Assembly: GCA_025738555.1 (NCBI GenBank)
Contig: JAOVFP010000020.1
Span: 1,674,001 to 1,738,000 of the forward strand
Source of the DNA: Cyathus striatus
Taxonomy: Eukaryota > Basidiomycota > Agaricomycetes > Agaricales > Nidulariaceae
Length of the DNA: 64,000 nt
Reading direction: 5' to 3'
The translations under genes and the position numbers were made by a program. Numbering within the stretch: the first letter of the stretch is position 1; each line of letters begins with the position of its first letter. This document shows positions 48,752-60,234 of this stretch, piece after piece. Below the pieces are notes generated by a model. That model was given only the letters and a program-made list of their open reading frames with translations, did not search any database and was not told the DNA's origin.

Positions 48752-49425
48752 GCATATCCTATAAATTGAGTGTAAATAGTGTCCATAAATATTATACTTA
48801 AGTTCACGCTCAAGTTAATCGAGTTTAAAAGTGAGCGTGAAAGAGCATAAGTATTATATTGAAATTTATGGTTGAGTTAATTGGACTGAGTGCCTATCAC
48901 GCTCACTCTCAATTAAAATGATTTTGAGCGTGAGTGTGAAGTAAATATATACTCACGCTCAGGCATAGTATTTACTGTAACTTGAGTGTGGGTATGTATA
49001 TTTAATATTTTATTACTTATATTCACGCTCACATGAGTTTGAATGTGAGCGTGAATTTAAGACCTTGAGCGTGAAGTAACATACCTTGAGCGTGAAAATT
49101 CAGACCCTGTGCGTGAAATTTCGACCCTGAGCGTGGATGCTTGACCCTGTGCGTGAAATAAAATCTTGAGCGTGAAAAATGAGCGTGCACGTTCAAGTTT
49201 GAGCGTGAATAATATCACCTTGAGCGTGAAATTTAATTTTTATTCTTCTACTTCTGAGTATTTATCTTGCTTAAAAACTTTACCTGCGGTGACAATAAGA
49301 CTACAATAGTATAGTACCAGTATGTACACTTGATTTACGGTTAGTTTGACTTAGAAATAGGCTATTTACAACTATTAAATATATCTTGAGCGTGACACGC
49401 TCACCCATTGAGCGTGAAAATTTGG

Positions 49426-49472
49426 CCTTGAGCGTGGCACGCTCAGTCACGCTCACTTTTGTGCGTGCACGG
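49426..49472 (-). repeat. Right terminal inverted repeat of the GAGCGTGA element
   Basis: Read on the minus strand it starts CCGTGCACG, contains TGAGCGTGAC and a 17-bp near-palindrome, and ends CAAGG. It mirrors the left end. Confidence 0.65.
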
Positions 49473-51421
49473 TAAAAACTACGTGCCCAAAACTAATCAT
49501 GATTGTGTGCTTAAGCAAACGTTTAATAAGTCATACTCCCCGACTAATAATATGTGGCAACGTATATATATTACGCATGCCACTATTATTTCAAACTACT
49601 ACCAACTTTTAGGATGTAGCGTTAAGAAAAACCATGCGAATAAGTATTCCATTTACGAGCGCGGTAAACCTTAAACCTACCGATACTGTACCTGAAAAGC
49701 TGGTGAAGGGGCTAACGATAGCCACGGAATCAGGCATGAATAACCCGACGTTTCGCAGTGAACTTTGAAGCCTCAACTATAACGCGCGCGGAAGCGGAGG
49801 CGCTGGCCGCTATTTCGGCCGCCCGCAATGGACTAAGTACTACCGTATATTGTTCGAAGGCGGGAGCTGAAGAAAAGTGCAAAATAGGTATCTCGATACC
49901 GAAATGTGGTTTTGAAATAGTTGGGCCTTACTACGGTAAAATGTGGTGTTCACTGACAAACTATCTCCTGAACTATGTAAGTTGGAGGTAAGTACCAGGT
50001 TTAAGCTAACCGGTTTGCCCTGTAAACTTCCGATCTAGTCCCTTTAACCTCCTATGTCCTCGTAACCCTCTGCATAATCCACACCTCACAAAATTCAAAT
50101 TCGATCGACGAATTTGTTATACAAACCAATAAAATCAAATATCGGTGAACGGGCACATGATTTTCCGCTTTCCATTCTAAGCCAAGCGCCTCTAAGCGCC
50201 TACCCTTTTCAAGCGCACGGAAGCAAATTGCACATGACCTCCCGGGTTAACGCTTCCGACTCGAGTTTGATGATCATGTGGGGTAAGTTTATTATCATAG
50301 ATAAGTGCGCGCAATGATAGATAGATTGATTTTCGAAGGTCAATGTCATGCAGGGTTGTAAATGATAATCAACAATCAAACAGTTAGAGAAGAAAGGTCT
50401 TTGGTATCATTTCTGTATTCCAGATTTTTCTGTCTGGTAAGAATAGTACTATTACTTCCTCAGTTGACTGATGTTATGCATTTTTAACCAGGGGTTTCAC
50501 GACGATAATAGCTTAAAAGTTAATGTGATATCTTTGAATTGACAGCGGGCATAGGGTTGCGCGGGGAACTCAGAGTCAGAGCTTGGAAACCAGATAAAAA
50601 CGGGACAACCGACGAGGGTCCATGTCTCAAGCCTTAAGAAGGTTCACTCCCAGGTGGAGAGAGTTCTGATAGAACAGCGGCGAGTACACGGTTCATCTAA
50701 TGTTGCATCCTTTGTGGGCGCAGATGGGAAGAACTTCGCGGGAATTGACGATAATGATGACGATGAATGTTCTATGTACATGTTATCTGTTCATATGTAG
50801 GTGATTTCTCAGCTGTTATTCGTTCTTCCTCATTTCTTGTACCGCCAAGCTCTAGGATATCAAGTACTTATGATACTTTGATACATCGAAACACAACTGG
50901 ATGATGTTTGAAGGAGACGGTAATGCAAGGAACAGATTCAGATGAAAGATGGTGGGGCGGGCGCGTGTGACGCGGTTATGTGCATCAAACTGATCCGACA
51001 TTAGATGTGTGGCACGTCCACATGGGTATGGAATCGAAGCTTGAACAAGTAAACATGTTTTCAATCAGCGGAGTTTGTGTTTTTGGGGTTGTGAAACTTT
51101 GACAGAAGGAAACTAGACTAAGGAACGTAGGTAAGGAGAAACCGTTGCCATTCTTCCCTTGTCATATGTAAGTCACACAATTTAATCAACGTTCAGAGCA
51201 GAGCAAATAAAATTCAAAAAAAATGCGTGGTGGTATGTGTATTGCTATGTAGATAAAGTACTTGTTAAATACTAGCCCACTGGGCCAATTACCAAAAAAG
51301 AAAGAAAGCTACCGATACCGTGTCCGTCCCCTTTACACGAGCTGGGGTATGAAGAGGGGACTGGACGTAAGGGTAAGAGAAACGAAAGGTGGCGAAAGTT
51401 GAAATAAGTTATTTAACGAGC
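49473..51421. other. Gene-free stretch right of the TIR element
   Basis: Only short frames without motifs (for example 49758-49991, alanine/glutamate-rich at its start). The right end is the 3' side of the CFEM protein gene. Confidence 0.4.
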
Positions 51422-52064
51422 TCAGAGAGCGAGAGCTGCGAGACCGATGGCAGCGAGACCAGCGACGGCGTTGATGCCGTTCTTGGAGGCGCTGCTGGCG
51501 GAGCTGGAGGTTGCAGGGGCGGATGAGGAGGACGAGGCGGGGGTAGAGGCGGCTGAGGAACCGCTCCTGGTGGAGCTGCCTGAGCCTGAGGCGGCGGGGG
51601 AGGTGGCAGTACTGGATGCGGCTGCGCCTGTGCTGGATCCGCTGGCTGCTGATGTGGAAGATGCAGCTACGCTATCAGTCAAGGTGACACCCTATGGAAG
51701 AATGATTGAGTGAAAGCTTGAATGAAAGTGTTAAGGGGGGAACGTACGACTTGAGCACAAAGAGCACGAGCAGCTGCTTCTGCGTCTGTGAGGTCTTGGC
51801 CTGAGCAAGAGCTTACGATGCACTGAGTGGTAGATGAGACGAAGGCGGAGCTCTGGCAGAGACAGAGGGTGTCGGTGGCGGAGCAGGAGCCGAGGTTGGC
51901 GTTAAGAATGCATGATTGGCCGCAGGCTATGAGAGAGGTTAGATGGGTTCTGTGCTGAGTGGTTGTGTGAACTTACCGGGGATGGTCTGGCGGGAGAGCA
52001 GGGTAGATGCGGAGGCGGAGAGGGCAGCGCCGAGAATAGTGAGTGCAGCGACGGAGAAACGCAT
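51422..52064 (-). CDS. CFEM-domain, GPI-anchored cell-surface protein
   Basis: Small secreted protein expected at the cell wall or plasma membrane; some CFEM proteins bind haem or act in host or surface interaction. Seen: signal peptide MRFSVAALTILGAALSASAS, then the eight-cysteine CFEM core CGQSC, ANLGSC, ATDTLCLC, TTQC, VSSC and RALC, including the Asp of TDTLCLC that binds haem iron in studied members. A Ser/Thr/Ala-rich stalk follows, then a C-terminal hydrophobic tail (GINAVAGLAAIGLAALAL) typical of a GPI signal. Three exons; the ATG is at 52062-52064 and the stop at 51422. Divergent from eL31. Confidence 0.92.
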
Positions 52065-52732
52065 TATGGAGAGGATAATTTGGATAGAGAGCGTAAAAGC
52101 TGCGAACACAAAGGGGTTGTAAGGGGGTACGAGACTCAAAGAACGGTTGAGTTGGAGAAAGGAAGGACGCGAATTGGATCCCTTTATAAGTTATTCTGGG
52201 ATCAAGGAGCGTGATCCAGTTGGAAACTCGGGAGGCGTCTTAGCGATGGAGAATTTTTCTCATGTGCTGATTCCAGTTGGGGACTCATAACACCTGTTCC
52301 TGGGTTTGCCTTTTGCGGGACGTAAATCACGGTGAATTTCAAGTGTTTGGGTTCGGATTGCACCCATGGCACATATGGTCGTGCAGGAGATGGGAAGACG
52401 AGTACAATGCAGACCCATTATCCAGCACGAAGAACAATTGTTTGCCGTATAATTCTAGAGTTCCAATTCCAAGCGATAAGAAGCACAATGGATACAAGAT
52501 TTGAGGATAATGCCTGTGCTAAACAAAGCACAAGGCCACAAAGGGGCTTCCACGAATGGCTGCCCTTTGTTCCCCTGAGCCGAATTGCGTAAGCAAACAT
52601 TGATCACAAATACAGACATCCTCCCACGCTCGGTATCTGCCGAGCTCAGCTGCAAGCCACCCAAACCTTAAGTTGTTTACACAACAGATCCCAAATCCAA
52701 ACAAACGCCATCGCAGTTTCTCGAAGCTTGCT
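52065..52732. other. Divergent promoter interval, CFEM gene and eL31
   Basis: No gene. It holds the promoters of both flanking genes. Confidence 0.5.
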
Positions 52733-52756
52733 CATCGACATCGACATCTCCAAGAC
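52733..52756 (+). promoter_or_regulatory. 5' leader of eL31, shared with eL34
   Basis: Reads CATCGACATCGACATC then TCCAAGAC directly before the start ATG. It is nearly identical to the inferred non-coding exon end of eL34 at 40175-40202. Confidence 0.6.
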
Positions 52757-53375
52757 ATGGTGCGTTCATCTCCCCGCTCATCTCGATCGAACCTTTGTCT
52801 GACCTCCCTATGATTCACTAGGCTCCCGCAAACAAAAAGGTGCTTCATTCGACCTCAACTTTGGACTTTTATTTAGTGCAGAACTAATATTGGTAATTTT
52901 CAATAGACCGGCGGCAAGACTCGCTCTGCGCTCCAGGACGTCGTCACCAGGGAGTACACCATCCACTTGCACAAGCGCGTGCACGGCCGCTCCTTCAAAA
53001 AGCGCGCCCCTTGGGCTGTCAAGTCCGTTGTAGACTTTGCTCAGAAGGCGATGGGCACTTCTGATGTCAGGCTTGACCCCAAGCTCAACCAGGCTGTCTG
53101 GGCGCAGGGCATCAAGTCTGTTCCTCACAGGCTCCGTGTTAAGCTTGAGCGTATGTTGTTTTTTTGGTATGGGTTGGGGATGATTGTGCTTATGGATTGG
53201 ATTTTTTTAGGCAAGCGTAATGATGAGGAGAATGCTAAGGAGAAGCTTTACACCTATGTCAGCCATGTTCCCGTCGAGTCCTTCAAGGTACGTCTATTAT
53301 TTCCCCTTTGCTTCCCTTTCATGAGCTTACATCTCGTTACAGGGTCTCCAGACAACACTTGTGGATGCGGAGTAA
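52757..53375 (+). CDS. RPL31: 60S ribosomal protein eL31
   Basis: Large-subunit ribosomal protein near the peptide exit tunnel. Seen after splicing: [98 protein letters not shown] and [10 protein letters not shown]. About 124 aa, normal length. The first coding exon is only the ATG (52757-52759), followed by a GTGCGT donor; the second exon is just APANKK. Five exons in all. Stop TAA is at 53373-53375. Confidence 0.95.
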
Positions 53376-54099
53376 ATCAATAGTCCTACTTTACTTATAG
53401 GTTACGCCCCGGTCTTATTTCATGTCCATTGTCCACCCACACATTCCCACGCGCATGCATGCTTCCCGTCATACTTCGCCCCCTATGCAGTACTTATGCC
53501 CTCATGATGGTTCTGCGACATCAAAAATGCTTTTTTGCTTTGTGTAATTTGGCGGTGTATGTGAGACTGAGGTTCTTGTTTTTTTTTTGGTGTTGTAATG
53601 TCAGAGATAGTGCAGGTGTTGCTGTTGGATTGATACCGGGAGGGGTTTGTCTTGAACAGCATCTCATCATTTCTCGCATCTTCATTCAATGTTTTGAATG
53701 ATATGATAGATTACAAAAGTTTCACTTATCTGATGAACAACTTGTTCATCTAAATGATTTGAACATATATAAGTTTTATATTCCGCACTGCCTAGGCATC
53801 TATAATTACAATGTCCTACATGTGCTCCGCGTATAAGTTTATCTCTGAAGTGAAGTCTACGCGAGTTCTGTAATCGATCACAGATTCTACGAACGCCCTG
53901 GGATAAATTTCGATTCAAAGCGCCAAGAGCGCTTGTGATTGTTATTCAAACGGCGTCTGCTGAGCGCTGATTTGTCAAACTTTTTCCGCGCTTTCTCCTA
54001 TGTACTTTCTTCCACGAGATTTCTTGTTTTCTCAAATTTCTAGAGGTGACGTTGATATGATTGGTAGTCGGGAGGTACCAGATGTTTGATTGGTCTGGA
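53376..54099. other. Intergenic, eL31 3' side
   Basis: eL31 3' UTR and unassigned sequence. No gene recognised. Confidence 0.45.
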
Positions 54100-54940
54100 A
54101 GCGCGTTTGTAGTTATGGACGGTGGGTGGTTGGTGTTGAAGGACTTTTCAGGACTTTCCCAGTTACTTCCACTGGCATCACTGGAGAACATCATTTCGAC
54201 TATCGAAGTCTGGCGCTTGAACACTATTTTTTCGGCGATGAATTCGATTGGAGTACGCTTTTGCTATTGATACGCTGTTTTCTCGACGACGATGAAAGGG
54301 TGAATGCCGAACTCTGCTCATTGCTTACATCTCTGTGGGCGGTGCTCGGTGAACAACTTACTACCATCACTGGGAACTCTGGCTATCGAAATTGGATGTG
54401 GCTTGGAGCTGGATGTGCGTTTTTGGGTGGGAGATGAAGGGGTGAATGAGGTTGCACGACACATGTTTACTCTGACAAGAGTGGTGTGGTTAACTCCCCC
54501 ATTTGCTACCAATGCCATCACTGGTCTATCGTCTATCGAAATTGGATATACCTCTTGGAGATATGGACGCGACTGCGCTGTCTTATCAACCAGACGATGC
54601 AGGGGCGAATGTCGAATTCGATGTGGCGCGACGCACGTTTGCTCTCTGACGCTAACGAGAGAATTGCTACCAATTGCAACGCTGACAAAATGTGCTGTCT
54701 TTTCAACCAGATGATGAAGGGGTGAATTGTCGAATTTTGGACGCGGAGGCGTGCTTTCTCTCTGATGTCGGTGCTGGTTGATACCGTCACTGGGAACTGT
54801 GTCTAGTATCGAAATTGGATATACGGCTTCGAGATATGGACGGGAAGAATGCGCTGTTTTTTTGGGGTGATGAAGTAGTGAATGAGGTTGGTGATGCGTG
54901 ACGTATGCTGCACTTTCAATCGCATCTTCGTGCATGCTCA
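54100..54940. repeat. Degenerate tandem repeat, about five units
   Basis: Seen: the marker CTATCGAAATTGGAT (with variants) recurs near 54200, 54385, 54537 and 54807. A second marker, GATGAAGGGGTGAAT (with variants), recurs near 54290, 54434, 54596, 54713 and 54870. A third, CATCACTGG, precedes several units. Unit length varies from about 115 to 165 bp and divergence is considerable. A 205-codon ATG-started frame on the minus strand (54318-54935) stays open through the units and so carries repeated peptide blocks such as SPLHHLVEKTAHF / SPLHRLVDKTAQS. Whether it is expressed cannot be told. Confidence 0.6.
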
Positions 54941-57900
54941 GCGTACATTGTTCTATTGTTAGTAAGGTAAGTCTATAGGCGGTTGTATGCTCGACGTAAT
55001 TGACGCTGTTCTATTTAAGCTATACCTTCTGCTGAAGCCCAAGTGACTATTTTGAGACGTTCATACGCGGAACGATCATGCATATGGGGAATGGATTGGG
55101 TGCTTTAAAATCCCCACTGGAATACGCGAGAACAGTGCGCAGAGGCAAGATCGACGAGTTTGGGCAGTGCTTCAGACTGCGCTGTGGGACTTTTTTCGCT
55201 TTTCACAGCTTGGTAAATTCAGTCCAGCAGCGTTTGTCCATATTCGTCTTTGGATTGCTTAGCTACTTTTCATCAAGAAGCTTTGAATGCGTATCACGCG
55301 CATGGAGTATCTCAACAGCTCCCTAGAATTTGCATGAACACGTCGTATTGTGCGTAAAGGACCAGAACAAGACGAAGCTGTGTCACAATCACTCCTGGTG
55401 GTTGCATGAATAAGCCTTATTGCGTGCGATTTCACTTCCAGGTACCAGGACTTCAGGACATTTCACTTTTCCTGTCCTTAGTCCTTCCAATGCACATATT
55501 TTGGACAGTATGAGCCTGGACGAATCTTTCATGGTGGATCGGGCTCAATATCTGCCCTGGAACACGCATCGATGCAGCTCGTAGCGCGCACAGATTGGGC
55601 CAACAAAACGAAGCGCCCCGGCTAGGACTACATGACCAGATGCAATCACATCTAGTGGCATTCGTTCGACACTCTTCTTGGAACCACCTAGCTCTTCAAA
55701 CCTCCTCCTCAGTTGCAGTTAGGCACTGTCTAACATGGTTCCGTTCGGCGACCCCCGGGTGTTGTGAATTTCCCCAAAGAACACTCCGTGAGTCTATGGC
55801 AGTGCACATGTTGCATACCACTAGCTTTTGGGCCTGCGCTATCTGTGCTGGCACCCTCAAACTATGGTTCATCATTAGACTCTGTCAGTGATCGAAATAA
55901 CATTGCGTTCTGTGTCACGGATCTATCTTTATAAAATAAGCTACTGTTAGGGTTCGACCGACGACGTCTTGTCGTACCTAGTGCTTGACAAGAGGATCGT
56001 CTCCGACTCGGACAAACCAATTACTTCAAACGATGGCGCCTATACAGTTTCAATACAAGGTTCTTGTCCTGTAGCCAGGAATGTAAGACTTCAATGAAAT
56101 TACGTCGCAACTTCAAGTACGCAATAGGTCTTTCAGCCACCGACTTTAAGGGGGGTGCGTCTGTCTGAAAAACCCCATGTAATTCTCTCTCTTCCGGAGA
56201 CGCGATCGGTTATACATACTTCGGGTATCCCATATCCGGAAGATTGGGATGTAGCCAGCAGCCACTTCAGCCCAGTACGCGCAACGGCCATCGACATTCG
56301 AGTGGTGGCGTGTGGCTTACGATGGCCCGTTTATTTTCTGGATAGCTTCCATACCATGCCATCTTTCAAGTATTCCATACCTGGGAGGTATACAGCAGGC
56401 CGCAGATTATGGAATGTTCAAACGCTCTGGGGAATCTAAGCGCCATTGCGCTATTTTCAGTGTTCGCTGGCCCGTGACAGACGGGTCGCGCTGCGCGAGT
56501 GCAAGTATCCTCAGGTCCTGACATTATCGCAAAGTTCAACAGAACGTTAATTCCATTTTACGTGTGCGCCAGCCTTCCCCAAGTGGATGAATCGTTTCAT
56601 GTATGAACTCATGTTACTCTGTATGAAACGCACTATACGTACCTAGTGTGGTTTGTATTGGAATATCCAACTCTGGTTCTCCCCCGGATAATGCGGGAGG
56701 TAACAGATTCATTATTTCTCCGTATCGTAAGGACGAGGGGGGCATCTTTAGCTTCAAAGACTTTTCCATCTCTTCCTTTCGCTTTCTTCATTGCGCCTTA
56801 CGGTACTTGGTATGGGAGGCGACGGTACCGATAGTGTGTTATTCCATATCTAACAGTACTGTGCTGCATATCGATCGGCGGACGGAGGCTCTGGTAAACT
56901 GTGGCGGAAGTGTACTCGTCTTTTTCTAATTGCCAACTGGCTAGGCTGCGGACGGCGCGTGCAGCGGGGACCTCACCAGTTCAACTTTGGTCTATTCGCA
57001 TCTCCATGCTATACCCTACGAGGGTATTGACGATCAAGGCTGAAATGTTCAGCGTGGTCGTCGACGGTTTTTTGCGAAGAACCACAATGATTATTACCCT
57101 TTTTAGCAAGGATGCATTCCATTACAGCAGCCTGCTGCTATGTCGAAGTGTAACCGTTGAGACGCCGCAATGTTGCTTTAGGAACGATATTATACCTTGT
57201 AAGGTAGAACAAACTTTCGACATTGTGAGTCATGGTCCCTTTGTTTCGAAATTGCGACTTCTACCAGTTTGACTCAGGAGCCTCATGTTTTGGAAGTTTC
57301 GTAACTCTACTTACGCAACATAAGTTTGAATGGGTGAAGCCTCTCTGGTGCCAATTCAATGCTTATATGACAGCTCGCCTTACGATTAGTCACCGGCGGG
57401 TTGATGGCGCCCTGTCAGTGTTAGAGAGAAGCCCATGTCCAGCACTCTCCTGTCGATCTTATCGCTTCAGGTTCTGTGTCATGGGATGAGCTATCTTCCA
57501 AATATGCGTGGCGCCCGTCGAGAAACGCGTCGAATCTTTATTTTCTCCACACTGCCGACGGCGAATAGCAACCTTTCAGATAAAATACTACGATGTTCTG
57601 TCGAAAAAACATACAACTCGCGGGTCAAAGAGTACCCTCCTGTCGATCTTTACGGGATTTTTTTAAAAAAACACGCGACGAAAACATGTCGACATTTCTC
57701 TTGTCTCCGCTCTGCCGACGGCACATAGTAGCTTTCAGGTCCAACAAATCTGCAAGCTACTAGTATGTCGTAAGACGATGCCGGCTCGAAAGAGCTCGTT
57801 CGTCGGTTCAAATGGCGAGTCGAGCTCGTTTCGATCTAATGATCCAGCACGAGCGACTTCGTCCCAGTCCGCTGCAGCTTATTCCAGTACTGGAGGTTGC

Positions 57901-58430
57901 TAGACATGCTGTTTCGGGTCCGCGAGTACCGCATTTCGTTGCAGGACGGCGCCCTTTGTCAAGTGTACTTTTTCATAGATCGTTTGTGGATACTCGAAAG
58001 ACCTGCTTACAAGTCACAATAACAAGGCTTTCGTTATCTCTGTTCCGTGTTCATATTTCTCGACCTTGCTATTCATGGGTTTTAAATATGACAGCTGAGG
58101 TGAGGTGGTTAACAGACCTATTCTTGGACTTGCGATCATAATTGAATCTATGCTCAAGGTTAGCAGCAAATGACGCATATATAAGTTGCCGGTGTGCCGT
58201 CCCAGCAGTCATCTGGAACCTTGTTATGATAATCTCAGTGATTTTGTGGCTTTGAGAAGTACACAAACTCGGACCTTGTACTGGATTTGGCTAATCTGCG
58301 ATTGATCACAGCAATTGTCCAACACGTTGCATACGCGTGCAGTGGCCCAGAGTGGCCCCCCTTTGCCCATTGACAATGACTTTCGCCACTGGTCAGCTCA
58401 CTGCTCTCTCTCTTCACCTCCTGTAACGTC
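54941..58430. other. 3.5 kb stretch of unassigned, partly duplicated sequence
   Basis: No recognisable gene. A degenerate direct duplication lies at 57441-57580 / 57631-57740, sharing CTCCTGTCGATCTT and CTGCCGACGGC.CATAG-like markers. The last few hundred bases are the promoter side of the oxygenase-fold gene. Confidence 0.4.
57441..57740. repeat. Degenerate direct repeat pair
   Basis: CTCCTGTCGATCTT at 57447-57460 recurs at 57637-57650 (offset 190). CTGCCGACGGC at 57552 recurs at 57712 (offset 160), followed in both cases by AATAG/CATAG and CTTTCAG. The change of offset means about 30 bp was lost or gained between the copies. Confidence 0.5.
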
Positions 58431-59976
58431 ATGTACTCTGCTATGATGCCAATTAGCAGGGCGGCATCGCCCACCCCCTCGTATATGCCGTTTTCACCTG
58501 TACCTCCGGGAAGTGTTGCTTCGAGCGACTTTCAGGTGGAGAAAATACCTAGGCCACCTTCGTCGATGGGGCGTCGATCTATGCCCCCCATCGAGCCTGT
58601 CTATTACGATGAAAATCTCTATCGCGACCACGTTTCGCGGCTGCTCAATGTGAAGGACCGTCAGTTTGCCGTGTCGGGGAGAATACCCATGGATACCTCT
58701 CAGTTGGTGCTCTTCTTCAGGTCCAAGGTACGATGAGCGACGGCCCTTCGGATTTCAGCTAATCTGACTGGCAACAAAGAGCGGCATCACACATTCTCTC
58801 GACTTCCCTATCGATGTTGTCCACAACGCGCCACCTGCGTTGGATGTTCTGATCGCAGCGTGTCGTCCACACCAGACAGCAGATATCGACGACTACCTCG
58901 ATCGCGAATCACTGTTTTACCCTCCCAACCTTCCTTTGACACTTTCACTCGACATTGCGAGCCATCCCATTCTCGATGCCATCCGGACGTCCTTATTCCC
59001 CAATTTGCCGCCAGGCCACCATCTCACAGCCACCCGAGATAAACTTGAGCTGCTGGTTAGTGATGGCCGAATGGGGCGTCAACCCGTTAGCCTTCGCAAC
59101 GATGGCAGGTCAGCCACCATCGTCGTCACTTTACCTATACGCTTTAAAGGTGGTGCCCTGATTATCCACGACCGGATTGGAAACCAGGAGAAGTATTACG
59201 GTCGGGGCGGGAAGACGGGAGATATTGAGTGGACTGCGTTCCTTGCGGATTGCGAGTATGAGATTGAGACGGTTACGAAGGGATGTCGCGTTTCGGTTTC
59301 GTATGGTGTATACCTGAGGACGTTTGGGCCTTCTGGTGTTGATCCTGTGCCGCTCATCAGCCCCAGCGACAACTTTTTCGATCTCATGGCGCCTATTATG
59401 AACATGTCTCGCGGGAAGAGGATTGGGTTTTATCTGACGAATGATTATGGTGTCAATCCATCGGAAGTTTTGGCTGAATCTATCGTTCCTTCGGTAGGTA
59501 CATTTTTCTTATAGTATGTAACCAACTGACACAAGTTACAGCTCAAAGGCGGCGACTCCCTTCTCTACCACGCGTTCAAGATGTACAAGCTCACTCCGGA
59601 ATTCCGGTGGACGGCAGGCGGGTACGTTTGGCCCACTGACCGCATCGTCGAATACCATGGTGAGGATATTATTAAACCTATGATGCCAGGCCGCCCCTTC
59701 GGCGTCGTCAATGGCTCCAGGATGGGCATTCCACCTGTTCGTGGGGCGTTTTCTTCTGGGTACCCTGTTGCTGATCCTGGAATGGACCATGCGGAGGCTA
59801 TCCGATTGATTGTAGAGGGTAGTGGAGCGATTCCAGTTGAAGAGGCGGGGATAACGGTTCTTACGGATTGGACTAATCCCGCGCCTGTAGTTGGGAAGGA
59901 GAGGGTGCCGTTTGTGTCTGCGGGTGAGCTGGAGAGATTGGTCGTTAATGTTCTTTTGGTCGTTTTCATTCCTTGA
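58431..59976 (+). CDS. Protein with a 2-oxoglutarate/Fe(II)-oxygenase-like core, iron ligands apparently changed
   Basis: Resembles fungal prolyl-4-hydroxylase-like 2OG oxygenases. Seen: a Pro/Ser-rich N-terminus (MYSAMMPISRAASPTPSYMP), then SATIVVTLPIRFKGGALIIH, DIEWTAFLADCEYEIETVTK and GCRVSVSYGVY, which match the strand order of the double-stranded helix core. In active relatives the last block reads (D)CEHEV, its His being an iron ligand; here it is Tyr. No HxD/E pair is evident in the preceding block (PVSLRNDGRSATI). Three exons: the junctions FFRSK/SGITHS and ESIVPS/LKGGDS are in phase. Start ATG 58431, end LLVVFIP. The family may have kept the fold and lost the chemistry; its role is unknown. 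Confidence 0.72.
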
Positions 59977-60234
59977 GTTTTCAATGTATCAAATCACAGC
60001 ATAATTTCAGAGCAAAGTTCGTGTAACCCATCATCTGCGATGCCCAAGAGGTAGAATACAGAAGTAAATAAGAGGATAGGTTGATTAAATAGCATAATGT
60101 TTTATAGTAAATACGATGGGATCCTCCCCGTGTATCGTGTCCATGGTTTCTTTTTCCTTGTCCCTTTTCTTCCCCCTCCTCTGTTCGTGGTGGGACCCTA
60201 TAGCGCTCTGCGCTGCCCTCGGTCCAAGACATGA
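59977..60234. other. Intergenic between convergent genes
   Basis: Short 3'-to-3' interval with no gene. Confidence 0.5.

Larger units (their letters stand above)
48034..49472. mobile_element. Putative non-autonomous TIR element packed with GAGCGTGA motifs
   Basis: Seen: both ends begin CCGTGCACG in inverted orientation, and about 47 bp at each end (48034-48080 and 49426-49472) align as imperfect inverted repeats with roughly 40 matches and two single-base indels. Each TIR contains TGAGCGTGA and a palindrome: exact TGAGCGTGCACGCTCA at 48062-48077 on the left, the same with one extra C on the right. Between them, more than twenty copies of GAGCGTGA or its complement TCACGCTC occur, densest in the outer few hundred bases. 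No ORF of note is inside. DNA transposons such as CACTA and hAT types carry sub-terminal repeats bound by their transposase, and this is the closest known analogue. No clean target-site duplication was found (left AGAAAATT, right TAAAAACT), so the exact ends and superfamily are open. Confidence 0.65.

Noticed and set aside
48034..49472. CRISPR array interpretation of the short repeats
   Set aside because: Spacing is irregular, the motif is only 8 bp, copies occur in both orientations, and the host is a eukaryote.
48026..49480. Target-site duplication AGAAAATT / TAAAAACT at the element ends
   Set aside because: Only five of eight positions agree, no better than expected between two A/T-rich flanks.
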